A DNA stretch of 64,000 nt from Pseudomonas paracarnis. Its GTDB lineage: Bacteria; Pseudomonadota; Gammaproteobacteria; Pseudomonadales; Pseudomonadaceae. The notes beneath the pieces are model-generated. The model was given only the letters and a program-made list of their open reading frames with translations. It searched no databases and was not told the DNA's origin. The stretch spans positions 124,001 through 188,000 of the forward strand of contig NZ_CAJFCN010000001.1 in assembly GCF_904063055.1 (NCBI RefSeq), written 5' to 3'. Every line of letters begins with the position of its first letter. The first letter of the stretch is position 1. Positions 30,045 through 38,860 of the stretch are shown in pieces. The position numbers and the translations under genes were made by a program.

Positions 30045-31224
30045 GCTTGGGCTCGCTGCAAGGGTGAAGCAGCGTGCGTACTCTGGAAGCATCCAGGCGC
30101 AACACTGCGAAAAGCGGCAACAGGGTCAGAGCTGCCGCCATCGTGAAGGTTATGGCGAAGGAATCCAAGGCCGACAGTATTGCACTGAGCACGGCGGCGC
30201 CCACGCAGAAACTCACTTGCCGGTTCATGTTCCACAACGCGCTGGCGTGGCCCATGCGCTCGGCGGGAATATCCAGAAAGGCCAGGGTTTGTGCGGTGCT
30301 GCTGCACAAGCTGCCGCCCAGGCCCATCAAGACGTAGGCCGCAATAATCAGCGCGGGCTCGTTGAGCAACAGGATGCCAGCGCATTGCAGCGCCATGCCC
30401 GCCAGCAACAAGGGTTTGGGGCCGCAGCGATTGAAGAGTTTTTTGCTCAGGTAGATTGCCACTGCCGAGGCCAGCGCCCAGGGCAACATCAGCGCGCCGG
30501 TTTGGGTGGCGTCATAGCCCAAGCTGCGCACATAAAGGATGGCGATCAGACTGGTGCCGATAAACACCCCGGGTATGCACAGGTAGACGAGCATCGCCAC
30601 GCGCAGCATCGGACTGGCAACCTGTTTGAAAATGCTGCTCAGGTCCAGAGGTGGGCGCACGCGGGTGGGCGCGTCGGGTTTTATCCACAACAAGGCCAGC
30701 AGCAGGGTCACCAAGGCCAGTGGCAAGTTGGCGTAGAAGATCCAGCGCCATGCCACAGTGTCGACAATCACCCCACCCAATGCTGGCGATAGTGCCGGCA
30801 CCAGCAACGCCACCGACATCACCCGCGCCGTCAGCTGGCTGCGCTCGGCGGCGGGGAAGTGCCGGTAAGCCATGGCCTGGCCCACGGGAATCAGCAAACC
30901 GCCACCGAGCCCTTGCACTGCGCGCCAGCCTATCAACGCCTCAATGGAGCCGGCCTGGCCCACCATCACCGAGGCGCCGGCGAACAGCAGCAGGCTGGAA
31001 GCGATCAGGGTGCGCTCGCCCATGAGCGCCGCCAACCACACACTCAAGGGGATGATCACTGTCAGCCCGAGCATGTAGGCATTACTGATCCACGCCAACT
31101 GTGTGACCGAGGCGTGCAGCTCGCGGGCGATATCCGGGTAGGCGACGGTGGCAACAAACATGTTCACCAGGTCCAGGGCAAAACCCAATAAAAAGATCCA
31201 GGCGACTTTCGAGCGGTAGGTCAT
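30037..31224 (-). CDS. MFS drug-type exporter
   Basis: This is a 395-residue inner-membrane transporter with about 12 hydrophobic segments. The antiporter motif C region is PALSPALGGVIVDTVAWRW (about residues 144-162), and the loop 2-3 region is LAALMGERTLIASS. It resembles Bcr/EmrB-type drug exporters. The divergent LysR gene 111 bases away, with a perfect palindrome between them, suggests LysR control. It ends overlapping the NTF2-like gene. The substrate is unknown. Confidence 0.87.
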   Translation of the reverse strand: MTYRSKVAWIFLLGFALDLVNMFVATVAYPDIARELHASVTQLAWISNAYMLGLTVIIPLSVWLAALMGERTLIASSLLLFAGASVMVGQAGSIEALIGWRAVQGLGGGLLIPVGQAMAYRHFPAAERSQLTARVMSVALLVPALSPALGGVIVDTVAWRWIFYANLPLALVTLLLALLWIKPDAPTRVRPPLDLSSIFKQVASPMLRVAMLVYLCIPGVFIGTSLIAILYVRSLGYDATQTGALMLPWALASAVAIYLSKKLFNRCGPKPLLLAGMALQCAGILLLNEPALIIAAYVLMGLGGSLCSSTAQTLAFLDIPAERMGHASALWNMNRQVSFCVGAAVLSAILSALDSFAITFTMAAALTLLPLFAVLRLDASRVRTLLHPCSEPKHD

Positions 31225-31298
31225 GAACGCGTTCCTGCAAGTGAAGCCGGCAGGGTAGGCCGCAAGCAGGGTTTGGGATACGCCGGTTTGCCTGCTAG

Positions 31299-31321
31299 TT
31301 TGTCAAAAATATTTTGACAAA
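31299..31321. promoter_or_regulatory. Perfect 10-bp palindrome, probable LysR operator
   Basis: TTTGTCAAAA and TTTTGACAAA are perfectly inverted around ATA in the 111-base gap between the divergent MFS and LysR genes, ending 14 bases before the LysR ATG. It contains the T-N11-A spacing typical of LysR sites. It probably binds the adjacent regulator and lets it repress its own gene. Confidence 0.6.
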
Positions 31322-31335
31322 GGAGGGCGTCCATC

Positions 31336-32193
31336 ATGGTCAGCCTGGACCGTTTTGACACTTTCAAGGCTGTGGTCGAGGCCGGCTCGCTCACTGCTGC
31401 TGCGGACCTGCTGGGCCAGACTCGCGCCGTGGTCAGCTTCAACCTCAAGCGCCTGGAGGCGGAACTCGGCGTCACCCTGCTGACCCGCAACACCCGCCAA
31501 CTGGCGCTCACTGATGCCGGCGAACGCTTTTACCTGCGCTGCACGCGCATGCTCGAAGAGGCCCGCCTGGCGGTAGAAGAAGCCCGCAGTGAGCATGCTC
31601 AGCTCAAGGGCACGCTGCGCATCACCACCACTGTCGAATATGCCCTGGCCGTCGTTGCCCCGGCGGTAGAAGCCTTTCGCCGCCTGCACCCGGATCTGAA
31701 TATCCACTTATCCACATCCTCCACCCACGCCGATCTGATCTCCGAGCGTTTTGATGTGGCGATTCGGCTGGGGCGCTTGCTGGACTCCAATCATCGGGCG
31801 GTGCAGTTGTCGACGTTCGATGTGTTTGCTGTTGCGGCACCGCAGTTTGCCGGGCTTCAGACCCTGGAAGAGCTGGAGCAGATCCCCCGGTTGGGCCATG
31901 GCCGCTTGACCGAACTGAGCGTCACCGACCCAGCGGGCATTCAACATCAATACCGTGCCGGGCCTGCTGCGTTGGTGGCTGATAGTGCGGCAGTGCTCCA
32001 GGCATTTGCTGTGCGCGGCCACGGTGTGGCGATTCTGCCGCAATGGCTGGTGCAGGAAGACTTGGAGGCCGGACGGCTGGTGCGTGTGCTGGCGGATCAT
32101 CGCTTCGCCCCCCAAGGGGTCTACGCGATGTACCCGGATACCCGGCACCTGCCGCTGAAGGTGCGGGCGTTTATTGATTTTATGAAGGGCTAG
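31336..32193 (+). CDS. LysR-family transcriptional regulator
   Basis: This 285-residue regulator has an N-terminal winged helix-turn-helix (FKAVVEAGSLTAAADLLGQT, about residues 9-28) and a C-terminal ligand-binding domain (about 85-285). AAAGGAGGGCG lies about 10 bases before the ATG. It is divergent from the MFS exporter gene and probably controls it. Its 3' end overlaps the end of the convergent short-chain dehydrogenase gene by four bases. The effector is unknown. Confidence 0.9.
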   Translation: MVSLDRFDTFKAVVEAGSLTAAADLLGQTRAVVSFNLKRLEAELGVTLLTRNTRQLALTDAGERFYLRCTRMLEEARLAVEEARSEHAQLKGTLRITTTVEYALAVVAPAVEAFRRLHPDLNIHLSTSSTHADLISERFDVAIRLGRLLDSNHRAVQLSTFDVFAVAAPQFAGLQTLEELEQIPRLGHGRLTELSVTDPAGIQHQYRAGPAALVADSAAVLQAFAVRGHGVAILPQWLVQEDLEAGRLVRVLADHRFAPQGVYAMYPDTRHLPLKVRAFIDFMKG

Positions 32194-33002
32194 AGGCTGC
32201 CACTCAAACCAAAGCGCTTCTTCAACACCATCTCCAACAACCCCTTGGGCAATAGCGCCGCCATCAACGGCAACGCGCGGCTGCCGTTGCCCGAACGCAA
32301 CAGGCGCGGCGGTTGCGCTTGCTGCACCGCCTTGAGCACGTCTGCAGCAAATTCACTGGCCGGGGTTGGCTTGTCCTGGGACGCTTGGCTACGTGCCCGA
32401 ATGCCCTCGCGCAATGGCCACCATGGCGACTGTTCGTGGATCAGCAATTCGGCTTGGGCGCCGGCATTCTTTGCAAAGCTTGTATTGATCGCACCAGGCT
32501 GAACTTCCATCACCTGCACGCCAAACGGTGCCAGCTCCATGCGCAGGGCGTCGCTTAACGCATGCACAGCGGCTTTGGACGCGCAGTAGGCGCCGGCAAA
32601 CGGCGTCACCAATACGCCGGAAACGCTGCCGATATTCACCACCAGGCCCTTGTTGCGGCGCAGGGCGGGAAACAACGCCTGGGTCACGCCGACGATGGAA
32701 AACACATTGGTTTCGAATTGGCGTTGCATCGCCTCGGTACCGCCGTCGAGCAATGGGCCCATGGCGCCGTAGCCAGCGTTGTTGATCAGCACATCCAACT
32801 CGCCCCACTGCTCGGACAAGCGTTGCAGGGCGGCGCTGTCGTTGACGTCCAGTTGTAGGGCATTAAAGCCTGCGGCGATAAGCGCGGCGACATCATCGGG
32901 TTGGCGGGCGCTGGCCCATACCTCGAAGCCTGCGGCTTTGAACGCATCGGCAAGGGCGCGGCCGATGCCGCTGGAACAACCGGTGATCAGTACGTTGGGC
33001 AT
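32190..33002 (-). CDS. Short-chain dehydrogenase/reductase
   Basis: This is a 270-residue NAD(P)-dependent SDR enzyme. The cofactor motif TGCSSGIGRALADAF (about residues 7-21), NNAGYGAMG (about 80), catalytic Ser in NIGSVSG, and Tyr/Lys in YCASKAAV (about 147-154) are all visible. It is a classical SDR of full length. It follows the small membrane-protein gene by 14 bases and is probably co-transcribed with it. The substrate cannot be told. Confidence 0.9.
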   Translation of the reverse strand: MPNVLITGCSSGIGRALADAFKAAGFEVWASARQPDDVAALIAAGFNALQLDVNDSAALQRLSEQWGELDVLINNAGYGAMGPLLDGGTEAMQRQFETNVFSIVGVTQALFPALRRNKGLVVNIGSVSGVLVTPFAGAYCASKAAVHALSDALRMELAPFGVQVMEVQPGAINTSFAKNAGAQAELLIHEQSPWWPLREGIRARSQASQDKPTPASEFAADVLKAVQQAQPPRLLRSGNGSRALPLMAALLPKGLLEMVLKKRFGLSGSL

Positions 33003-33016
33003 GCATCATTCCTTTG

Positions 33017-33481
33017 TCAGTCCGAGAAACTGCCTTGCAGGTGCTCGGCGCGAAATTCCAGGGTTTGTGGGCGATAGCCGGGACGCAGCGGCGGGGTGGG
33101 CAGGCAGTCATCCCAGGTGGCGCCCGCCTGCAACTCGCCGGGGCCGCGATAGCGTGGGGCGGCGTAGACATTGTCGGCCAGGTTGACCGTATCGCCCGGT
33201 GCATAGGCGGCGACGCGCCAGCGCAGTTCGGTCAGTGGCACGTCGTTGCCGTTGTTCAGGGTCAGTTTTAAAGGACGGTCGGCCGGGCATTCCTGTGGGG
33301 CGTAAGTAATGCGCAGCTCAAGGCGAGCCAATTGCGCGGCTTCGCGGTTGTCCAGCCATACCACCCAGACGGCGACGAAACCCAGGCCAACGGCAGCGGC
33401 CAACGATACCGGCAGCGCCTTGGCCGGGTAGCGCAGCAGCAGGATCAGCCAGGTGATGATCAGGAGAACGCCGAAGAACAT
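33017..33481 (-). CDS. Small membrane protein of unknown function
   Basis: This 154-residue protein has two membrane helices near the N-terminus (about residues 2-18 and 25-46), then a periplasmic-looking beta-rich domain with three cysteines (CPADRP, CLPTPP among the landmarks) that ends LEFRAEHLQGSFSD. The ATG at 33481 is preferred because GAGG lies 8 bases upstream. A GTG at 33490 is too close to it. It is upstream of the SDR gene in the same direction. I do not recognise a function. Confidence 0.7.
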   Translation of the reverse strand: MFFGVLLIITWLILLLRYPAKALPVSLAAAVGLGFVAVWVVWLDNREAAQLARLELRITYAPQECPADRPLKLTLNNGNDVPLTELRWRVAAYAPGDTVNLADNVYAAPRYRGPGELQAGATWDDCLPTPPLRPGYRPQTLEFRAEHLQGSFSD

Positions 33482-33567
33482 GGAGACCACCTCGAATAGG
33501 GAACCAGCATCCTAACTTAAGCTTAGGTGGGATTGGTTACCTTGAGCATTGTGTTGGCCGGGCAGAC

Positions 33568-33655
33568 GCCATCGCAGGCAAGCCAGCTCCCACATTCGAC
33601 CGCATTCCAAAGTGGGTGCGCGGTCAACTGTGGGAGCTGGCTTGCCTGCGATGAG
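33568..33655. repeat. Outward-facing pair of REP units
   Basis: A REP unit in reverse orientation (33568-33595) and one in forward orientation (33629-33655) lie tail to tail, the opposite of the inward-facing doublets elsewhere. They are between the small membrane-protein gene and the alginate operon terminator. Confidence 0.85.
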
Positions 33656-33680
33656 GCCTGTACAGTCACCACAAACCCCA

Positions 33681-33741
33681 AATAAAAAGCCCCCACCCAA
33701 CCCACTGCGGATAGGGGACGCAATGGGCTGGGCGAGGGCTT
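33681..33741 (-). terminator. Rho-independent terminator of the alginate operon
   Basis: On the minus strand a 22-base arm starting AAGCCCTCGCCC pairs without gaps (several G-U pairs) with an arm ending GGGTGGGGGCTT, closing an 11-base loop and followed by TTTTATTT. It lies 15 bases after the algA stop codon. Confidence 0.9.
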
Positions 33742-33755
33742 CTTGTACGACTGTT

Positions 33756-35207
33756 TTACTGCGCGATAGTTTTCACCGACACGCCACGTTCAACCGGTGT
33801 CGAGCGCCCGTAGATATCTTCGAAGCGCTCGATATCGTCTTCCCCCAGATAGCTGCCCGATTGCACTTCGATGATCTCCAACGGGATCTTGCCCGGGTTG
33901 CGCAGGCGGTGCACCGAGGCGATCGGGATGTAGGTGGACTGGTTTTCGCAGAGCAGGAACACGTTGTCGTCACAGGTGACTTCGGCGGTGCCGCTGACCA
34001 CGATCCAGTGTTCGGCGCGGTGGTGGTGCATCTGCAGCGACAGGCACGCGCCCGGCTTGACCGAGATGTGCTTGACCTGGAAACGCCCGCCCATGTCCAC
34101 CGAGTCGTAGGAACCCCACGGACGATAGACTTCGCAGTGGTTCTGGGTCTCGCTGCGGCCTTGCTCGTTGAGGGTGTTGACCATCTGCTTGACGCCCTGG
34201 ACCTTGTCCTTGTGGGCAATCATCATCGCGTCTTTGGTTTCCACCACCACGATGTTGTCCAGGCCGATCACCGACACGAGTTTGCCGTTGCCATGCACCA
34301 TGCAGTTGCGGCTGTCCTGGATCACCACGTCGCCTTTGCTCACGTTGCCGTTGGCGTCTTTATCGTTGACCGCCCACAGCGAGGCCCAGCAACCCACATC
34401 GCTCCAGCCAGCGGCCAAGGGCACGACGCAGGCGCGTTGGGTTTTTTCCATCACGGCGTAGTCGATGGAATTGTCCGGGCAGCAGGCGAAGGTGGCGTCG
34501 TCGAAGGTCACGGTATCGGCAGTCTGCTCGCTGCGCTCCAGGGTCAGCACGCAGGTGTCGTAGATGTCCGGGTCATGCTTTTTCAGCTCTTCGAGGAAGC
34601 GGCTGGCACGGAACAGGAACATGCCGCTGTTCCAGAAGTAGCCACCGCTTTTGACGAACTCGACCGCACGTTTTTCATCGGGTTTTTCCACGAACTGTTG
34701 CACGCGGCTCACGCCTTCAGGCAGCAGCGAATCGTTGGTGGACTTGATGTAGCCGTAGCCGGTCTCCGGGCGGGTGGCCGGCACGCCGAACAGTACCATC
34801 TCGCCCCGCTCGGCGGCCACGGTGGCCAGGGCCAGTGCGCGTTGCAGGGCTTTCTGGTCGTCGATCACGTGGTCGGCGGGCAGTACCAGCATCAAATCGT
34901 CACGGCCTTCGTTGACCAGCATCATCGCGGTCAGGGCCACCGCCGGCGCAGTGTTGCGGCCGAAGGGTTCCATCAGGATGCGCTGGCAGTCGAGCTTGCG
35001 TGCGCTCAGTTGCTCGTTGACGATGAAACGGTGATCTTTGTTGCAGACCACGATGGGGGCGTCCATGCCTTCGAACACCAGGCGCTCCAGGGTTTGCTGG
35101 AACAAGGTGTGCTCGCCGGTCAGTGCCAGGAACTGCTTGGGGAATTGTTTACGCGAAAGCGGCCAAAGACGTGAGCCGCTACCACCGGAAAGGATTACTG
35201 GGATCAT
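33756..35207 (-). CDS. algA: Mannose-1-phosphate guanylyltransferase / mannose-6-phosphate isomerase AlgA
   Basis: This bifunctional enzyme makes mannose-6-phosphate and GDP-mannose, feeding GDP-mannuronate synthesis. It has 483 residues from the ATG at 35207, which follows CAAGGAGAAACACC. The N-terminal nucleotidyltransferase domain carries the signature GGSGSRLWPLSRKQFPKQF (about residues 8-26) and FVEKPD. The C-terminal cupin isomerase domain has RPWGSYDSVDMGGRFQVK and the metal-binding HHHRAEHWIV. It is the last gene of the alginate operon and is followed by a strong terminator. A frame extending to 35261 has no support. Confidence 0.97.
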   Translation of the reverse strand: MIPVILSGGSGSRLWPLSRKQFPKQFLALTGEHTLFQQTLERLVFEGMDAPIVVCNKDHRFIVNEQLSARKLDCQRILMEPFGRNTAPAVALTAMMLVNEGRDDLMLVLPADHVIDDQKALQRALALATVAAERGEMVLFGVPATRPETGYGYIKSTNDSLLPEGVSRVQQFVEKPDEKRAVEFVKSGGYFWNSGMFLFRASRFLEELKKHDPDIYDTCVLTLERSEQTADTVTFDDATFACCPDNSIDYAVMEKTQRACVVPLAAGWSDVGCWASLWAVNDKDANGNVSKGDVVIQDSRNCMVHGNGKLVSVIGLDNIVVVETKDAMMIAHKDKVQGVKQMVNTLNEQGRSETQNHCEVYRPWGSYDSVDMGGRFQVKHISVKPGACLSLQMHHHRAEHWIVVSGTAEVTCDDNVFLLCENQSTYIPIASVHRLRNPGKIPLEIIEVQSGSYLGEDDIERFEDIYGRSTPVERGVSVKTIAQ

Positions 35208-35300
35208 GGTGTTTCTCCTTGAATCGATATGGGTCAGAGCTACGAAGGTTTGTCGTTTCACTCTTGTTTTTGTCTCGGTCCTGAGTTGAACCCCGGTCAG

Positions 35301-35366
35301 TGTGGGAGCTAGCTTGCCTGCGATGGCGCCTACAAGACCGCCATCGCAGGCAAGCCAGCTCCCACA
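35301..35366. repeat. REP doublet (REPIN) between algF and algA
   Basis: Two inward-facing REP units (one base change in the left arm: GCTAGCTTGC) enclose a short centre. It lies inside the alginate operon, so it is transcribed between algF and algA and can fold in the mRNA. Confidence 0.9.
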
Positions 35367-35393
35367 AGGGGGCGTGTCAACTCAGGGAAATAA

Positions 35394-36050
35394 TCAGCGG
35401 GTCGACACTGGGCGTTTCACCCACACTGGCGACAGGCTCGAACCTGAGCCGGTGACGTACAACACCGCCGCTTCACCGCGTTCCAACGCAACCGGCTTCA
35501 CATCGCCGACTTTCTTGTCACCGTCATACAACGCCAGGCTTACCTTCACCGGGTTGATCTCGCGCTCGCCACGGCCCTTGGCAGCCACCGACTTGACCAC
35601 ATCGGTCTTGCCGTCGGCGGTTTTCAGGGTCAGGGCCTTATCGCTGAGGTTCTGTACGCGCACCAGGGATTTCTGCTTGTTCTTGAACGGGGGTTCTTCG
35701 ATCAACTGCGGCTGGCCGCTGCCGCTGTTGACCAGGGTGTAGTAGTGGTCGGCGGCCAGCTTGACCGGCAGGGTCTGGCTGCCGACCTTGGCGCTGTAGT
35801 CACCGCCCGGCATGAAGCTGAAGTCGCTGCTGGCCAGTGGCGCAACGTCGCTGAGGTTGGTGCTGCCGACGGTGGCGCTGACTTCCTGGTTGCTGGCGTT
35901 GTAGATACGCACAAAGCTGGAGCCTTTTGGTGCAGTCGGGCCGTATAGGGCGGCGTCACCGGCAGCGAAGGCCGACAGGGATACGACGCTCAGGCCTGCT
36001 GCGATAGCCAGGGTTTTAGCGAGACGACGAGGAGTAGTAGTGAAAGTCAT
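35394..36050 (-). CDS. algF: Alginate O-acetylation protein AlgF
   Basis: AlgF is a periplasmic protein needed, with AlgI and AlgJ, for O-acetylation of alginate, probably passing acetyl groups between partners. It has 218 residues from the ATG at 36050: a signal peptide (ending LSAFAAGDAAL, about 30 residues) and a mature beta-rich domain with YGPTAPKGSSFVRIYNA. An open frame extends upstream to 36176, but that part lies in algJ, so the ATG after the AGGTAACTC stretch is preferred. It overlaps nothing and follows algJ by 16 bases. Confidence 0.94.
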   Translation of the reverse strand: MTFTTTPRRLAKTLAIAAGLSVVSLSAFAAGDAALYGPTAPKGSSFVRIYNASNQEVSATVGSTNLSDVAPLASSDFSFMPGGDYSAKVGSQTLPVKLAADHYYTLVNSGSGQPQLIEEPPFKNKQKSLVRVQNLSDKALTLKTADGKTDVVKSVAAKGRGEREINPVKVSLALYDGDKKVGDVKPVALERGEAAVLYVTGSGSSLSPVWVKRPVSTR

Positions 36051-36066
36051 GTGAGTTACCTCTCTT

Positions 36067-37239
36067 TCAGTTTTGCGCCCGGTCGGGCGTCTCGGATTTA
36101 GGTGTGTTGATTGCCATGTTCTGTTGGCGCGAACCGGCTTGTTTAAGCTGCGCAACCCAGGCTGGGTCGGCATCACCGATTTCGTTGTTGATAGGCAGAT
36201 AACGTTCAGGAAACTCCCAGATCAGCACCTGAGGCGGGCTGTTCTTGAAGTCGTCACTTTTGAGGTAGCTGAGCATCGGCAGGATCGGGCCGTGGCCGTC
36301 TTCGGCGTAGCTGACCACGTCGCTGTGCAAGGCTTGTTTGAGCGCACCCACGAAGTTCCAGTTGGGGTTGGCGCTGTAGCTGGTGCCCACCAGGGCCACC
36401 GGGGTTTCGCTGTCGCTGAACAGCGCGTCATCACCTTTCTCTTCGGCCAGGTGGGTGACGCGTTTTTCCAGCGGCTCTTTAGGTGGCATCAGGTTTTCGA
36501 ACAGCGGGTCCAGGGGCAGGAACAAACGCAAGTCACCTTTATGTGGCTCGGTTTTCTCAGCCTCGGTGACAAAACGCTGCGGCTCGCCGCTCAGTGGGGT
36601 TTTGTCGGCAATCGCCTTGGCCAATTGCTTGGCGGCGACTTCGGCACCGTCCGGTGTCCAGTGAGTATCGGTGCGCAGGAACACCTGCTTGCCGGCGAGC
36701 TTGGCCTGTTGCAGCGGGCCGAGCAGATCTGGAGCTGGAATGTTGTCCGCCGCCACTCGGGCATGGAAGTCCTGGTACAGGTTGGCGTGCACGCTGGCCG
36801 GTTTGACTTCACCCAAATGCTCTGGATACAGGCGTACCTTGGCCGGCACGATCGCCATCACCAGTTGGATACCCTGGGCCTTGAGCTTCTGGCGCACGCC
36901 TTCGACCAGCGCGTAGTTGCCTTGCAGGTTCTGGTCTTCGTTGACGGCGGGGTTGAATTCCTCGTCGCTGTACAGCCAGTGATCGCGGCCCAGCACCACG
37001 CCAGGGCGGCCTTCATTGAACAACTTGTAGTCCAGCGCCGCCCACAGGTTGGTGCCCAGGCGCTTGATCGGGAACTCGTCGTCGTAGTGGGTCTCGACGG
37101 CTTTGGTCCAGCGACCGTTGAGCACGGTGGCATCGGCGTTGGTGCTGAAGCCAAAGAAGCTGCGCAGCGACCAGGCGCCAAGTGCCAGCAACAGCACCAG
37201 GAACAGGCTTATGTAGAGGACGCGTAATGAACGGGTCAT
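36067..37239 (-). CDS. algJ: Alginate O-acetyltransferase AlgJ
   Basis: AlgJ is a periplasmic, inner-membrane-anchored SGNH-like protein needed for alginate acetylation. It has 390 residues. An N-terminal anchor helix (LYISLFLVLLLALGAWSL) is followed by the catalytic Asp-His motif DTHWTPDGAE (about residues 190-199) and the Ser region VGTSYSANPNWNF (about 280-292). It lies between algI and algF, with an 11-base gap from algI. Signature residues of the AlgJ/AlgX family are present, so it should be active. Confidence 0.95.
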   Translation of the reverse strand: MTRSLRVLYISLFLVLLLALGAWSLRSFFGFSTNADATVLNGRWTKAVETHYDDEFPIKRLGTNLWAALDYKLFNEGRPGVVLGRDHWLYSDEEFNPAVNEDQNLQGNYALVEGVRQKLKAQGIQLVMAIVPAKVRLYPEHLGEVKPASVHANLYQDFHARVAADNIPAPDLLGPLQQAKLAGKQVFLRTDTHWTPDGAEVAAKQLAKAIADKTPLSGEPQRFVTEAEKTEPHKGDLRLFLPLDPLFENLMPPKEPLEKRVTHLAEEKGDDALFSDSETPVALVGTSYSANPNWNFVGALKQALHSDVVSYAEDGHGPILPMLSYLKSDDFKNSPPQVLIWEFPERYLPINNEIGDADPAWVAQLKQAGSRQQNMAINTPKSETPDRAQN

Positions 37240-37250
37240 GGTCGGCTCCC

Positions 37251-38783
37251 TCAGAATTGGAAGTAAAGGAACGGCGAGAAACTCTGCGCCGACAGTTTCA
37301 GGATCGACGCCACGAACAGCAGAAGCACCGCCGCGCGCATGGCGTAGCGTGGCCAGTCAGCGGTCCAGTAGGCCGGTTGCACGGCAGCGTCACGGCCCAC
37401 GCTGAAACCGGGCTCGTGGATGCTGCCAGGGTTGTCGCCGGGTACGGCCTTGATCAGGCTCGGGTCGGCTGGCTTGGCCTTGTCGGCAGGGCGGTTGGTG
37501 TAGAAGTCGCGCAGGCCGAAGAACGCCAGCGTTGCATAGGCCACCACCAGGGTTGCCACTTGCAGGCCGGTAAGGTTGGCGCGGTTGAGTTCCGACAGTG
37601 ACCACTCGCCAAAGCTGAACATCGCACCGTACATACGCCCGGCAACGTGCAGGTTTTCGGCGCGGAAGATCACCCAGCCCATTACCACCAGCAGGAAGGT
37701 AAAGGCCCAGCGCAGCACATTGAAACTGCGCGGTGCGGTGTTCAGCCCGATGGCTTTTTCAATCGCCAGCCACATGCCGTGCCAGGCGCCCCACACGATG
37801 TAGGTGATGTTCGCGCCGTGCCACAGGCCACCGAGCAGCATGGTCAGGAACAGGTTGCGGTAAGTGGTCAGGGTGCCTTTGCGGTTGCCGCCCAGGGTGA
37901 TGTACAGGTAGTCACGCAGCCAGGTGGACAGGCTGATGTGCCAGCGCCGCCAGAACTCGGTGATCGACTGGCTGATGTAGGGCTGCTTGAAGTTTTCCAT
38001 GAAGCGAAAACCCATCATCAAGCCCAAGCCAATGGCCATGTCGCTGTAGCCGGAGAAGTCGAAGTACAGCTGCGCGGTATAGGCCAGCGCGCCGAGCCAG
38101 GCATCGCCTGTAGTGGGGTTTTGCAGGGCGAAGCAATGGTCGGCCACCACCGCCAGGGTGTCAGCAATAAAGACCTTCTTGATGAAACCCTGCATGAACC
38201 GCGTGCAGCCCTCGGAGAATTTATCCAGGGTGTGGGTGCGGTTGTTGAACTGATCGGCCAGGTCGCGAAAGCGCAGCACGGGACCGGCGATCAGGTGCGG
38301 GAAAATCGCCACGAACGCCGCAAAGTCGATGAGGTTGCGGGTCGCCGGGGTGTCGCCACGGTACACGTCGATGATGTAGCTGATGGACTCGAAGATGTAG
38401 AACGAGATCCCGATCGGCAACAGCACGTGAGTGAGGATGAACGGCTCCAGGCCTGCCGACTTCATCATTACATTGATGCTGTCGACGCCGAAGTTGGCGT
38501 ACTTGAAGTAGCCGAGGATGCACAGGTCGACCGCCACCCCGAGCAACAGCCAGCGCTGCGCCGGCTTGGTGCGTACACCGGCGGCACCGACCTTGAGGCC
38601 GATCCAGTAGTTCCACAGCGTGACGGCCGCGAACAGCGCCAGGAAGTCCACTCGCCACCAGGCGTAGAACACGTAGCTGGCAATCAGCAGCAGCAGATTG
38701 CGATAGCGTTGCCCGCTCAAATAGTACAAGCCGAGAAAGATCGGCAAGAACAGAAACAGGAACACATTGGACGAGAAAACCAT
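37251..38783 (-). CDS. algI: Alginate O-acetylation membrane protein AlgI (MBOAT)
   Basis: AlgI is a polytopic inner-membrane MBOAT-family protein that moves acetyl groups across the membrane for alginate acetylation. It has 510 residues from the ATG at 38783 (MVFSSNVFLFLFLPIFLGLYY, first helix). The MBOAT signature with the conserved His is WHGANITYIVWGAWHG (about residues 320-335). It has about 11 hydrophobic segments. A frame reaching 38807 adds eight residues and is less likely. The long gap to algL (38784-38972) holds a palindromic element. Confidence 0.95.
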   Translation of the reverse strand: MVFSSNVFLFLFLPIFLGLYYLSGQRYRNLLLLIASYVFYAWWRVDFLALFAAVTLWNYWIGLKVGAAGVRTKPAQRWLLLGVAVDLCILGYFKYANFGVDSINVMMKSAGLEPFILTHVLLPIGISFYIFESISYIIDVYRGDTPATRNLIDFAAFVAIFPHLIAGPVLRFRDLADQFNNRTHTLDKFSEGCTRFMQGFIKKVFIADTLAVVADHCFALQNPTTGDAWLGALAYTAQLYFDFSGYSDMAIGLGLMMGFRFMENFKQPYISQSITEFWRRWHISLSTWLRDYLYITLGGNRKGTLTTYRNLFLTMLLGGLWHGANITYIVWGAWHGMWLAIEKAIGLNTAPRSFNVLRWAFTFLLVVMGWVIFRAENLHVAGRMYGAMFSFGEWSLSELNRANLTGLQVATLVVAYATLAFFGLRDFYTNRPADKAKPADPSLIKAVPGDNPGSIHEPGFSVGRDAAVQPAYWTADWPRYAMRAAVLLLFVASILKLSAQSFSPFLYFQF

Positions 38784-38824
38784 CCCGATCTCTCCATGTT
38801 TAACCAACAGTCAAGGGCCAGAGC

Positions 38825-38856
38825 CCCCCCAAACCCCCCCACGATGTCGGGGGAGG
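38825..38856 (-). other. Twin G7 tracts with a short hairpin upstream of algI
   Basis: On the minus (transcribed) strand two runs of seven G, separated by TTT, lie 42-58 bases before the algI start, and one of them can pair with CCCCC upstream. It may affect ribosome access or form a G-rich structure in the mRNA. No function is established. Confidence 0.55.
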
Positions 38857-38860
38857 CTGT

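Noticed and set aside
33549..35174. A 541-codon plus-strand frame
   Set aside because: It lies antisense to algA and runs through the REP pair and terminator. No recognisable protein.
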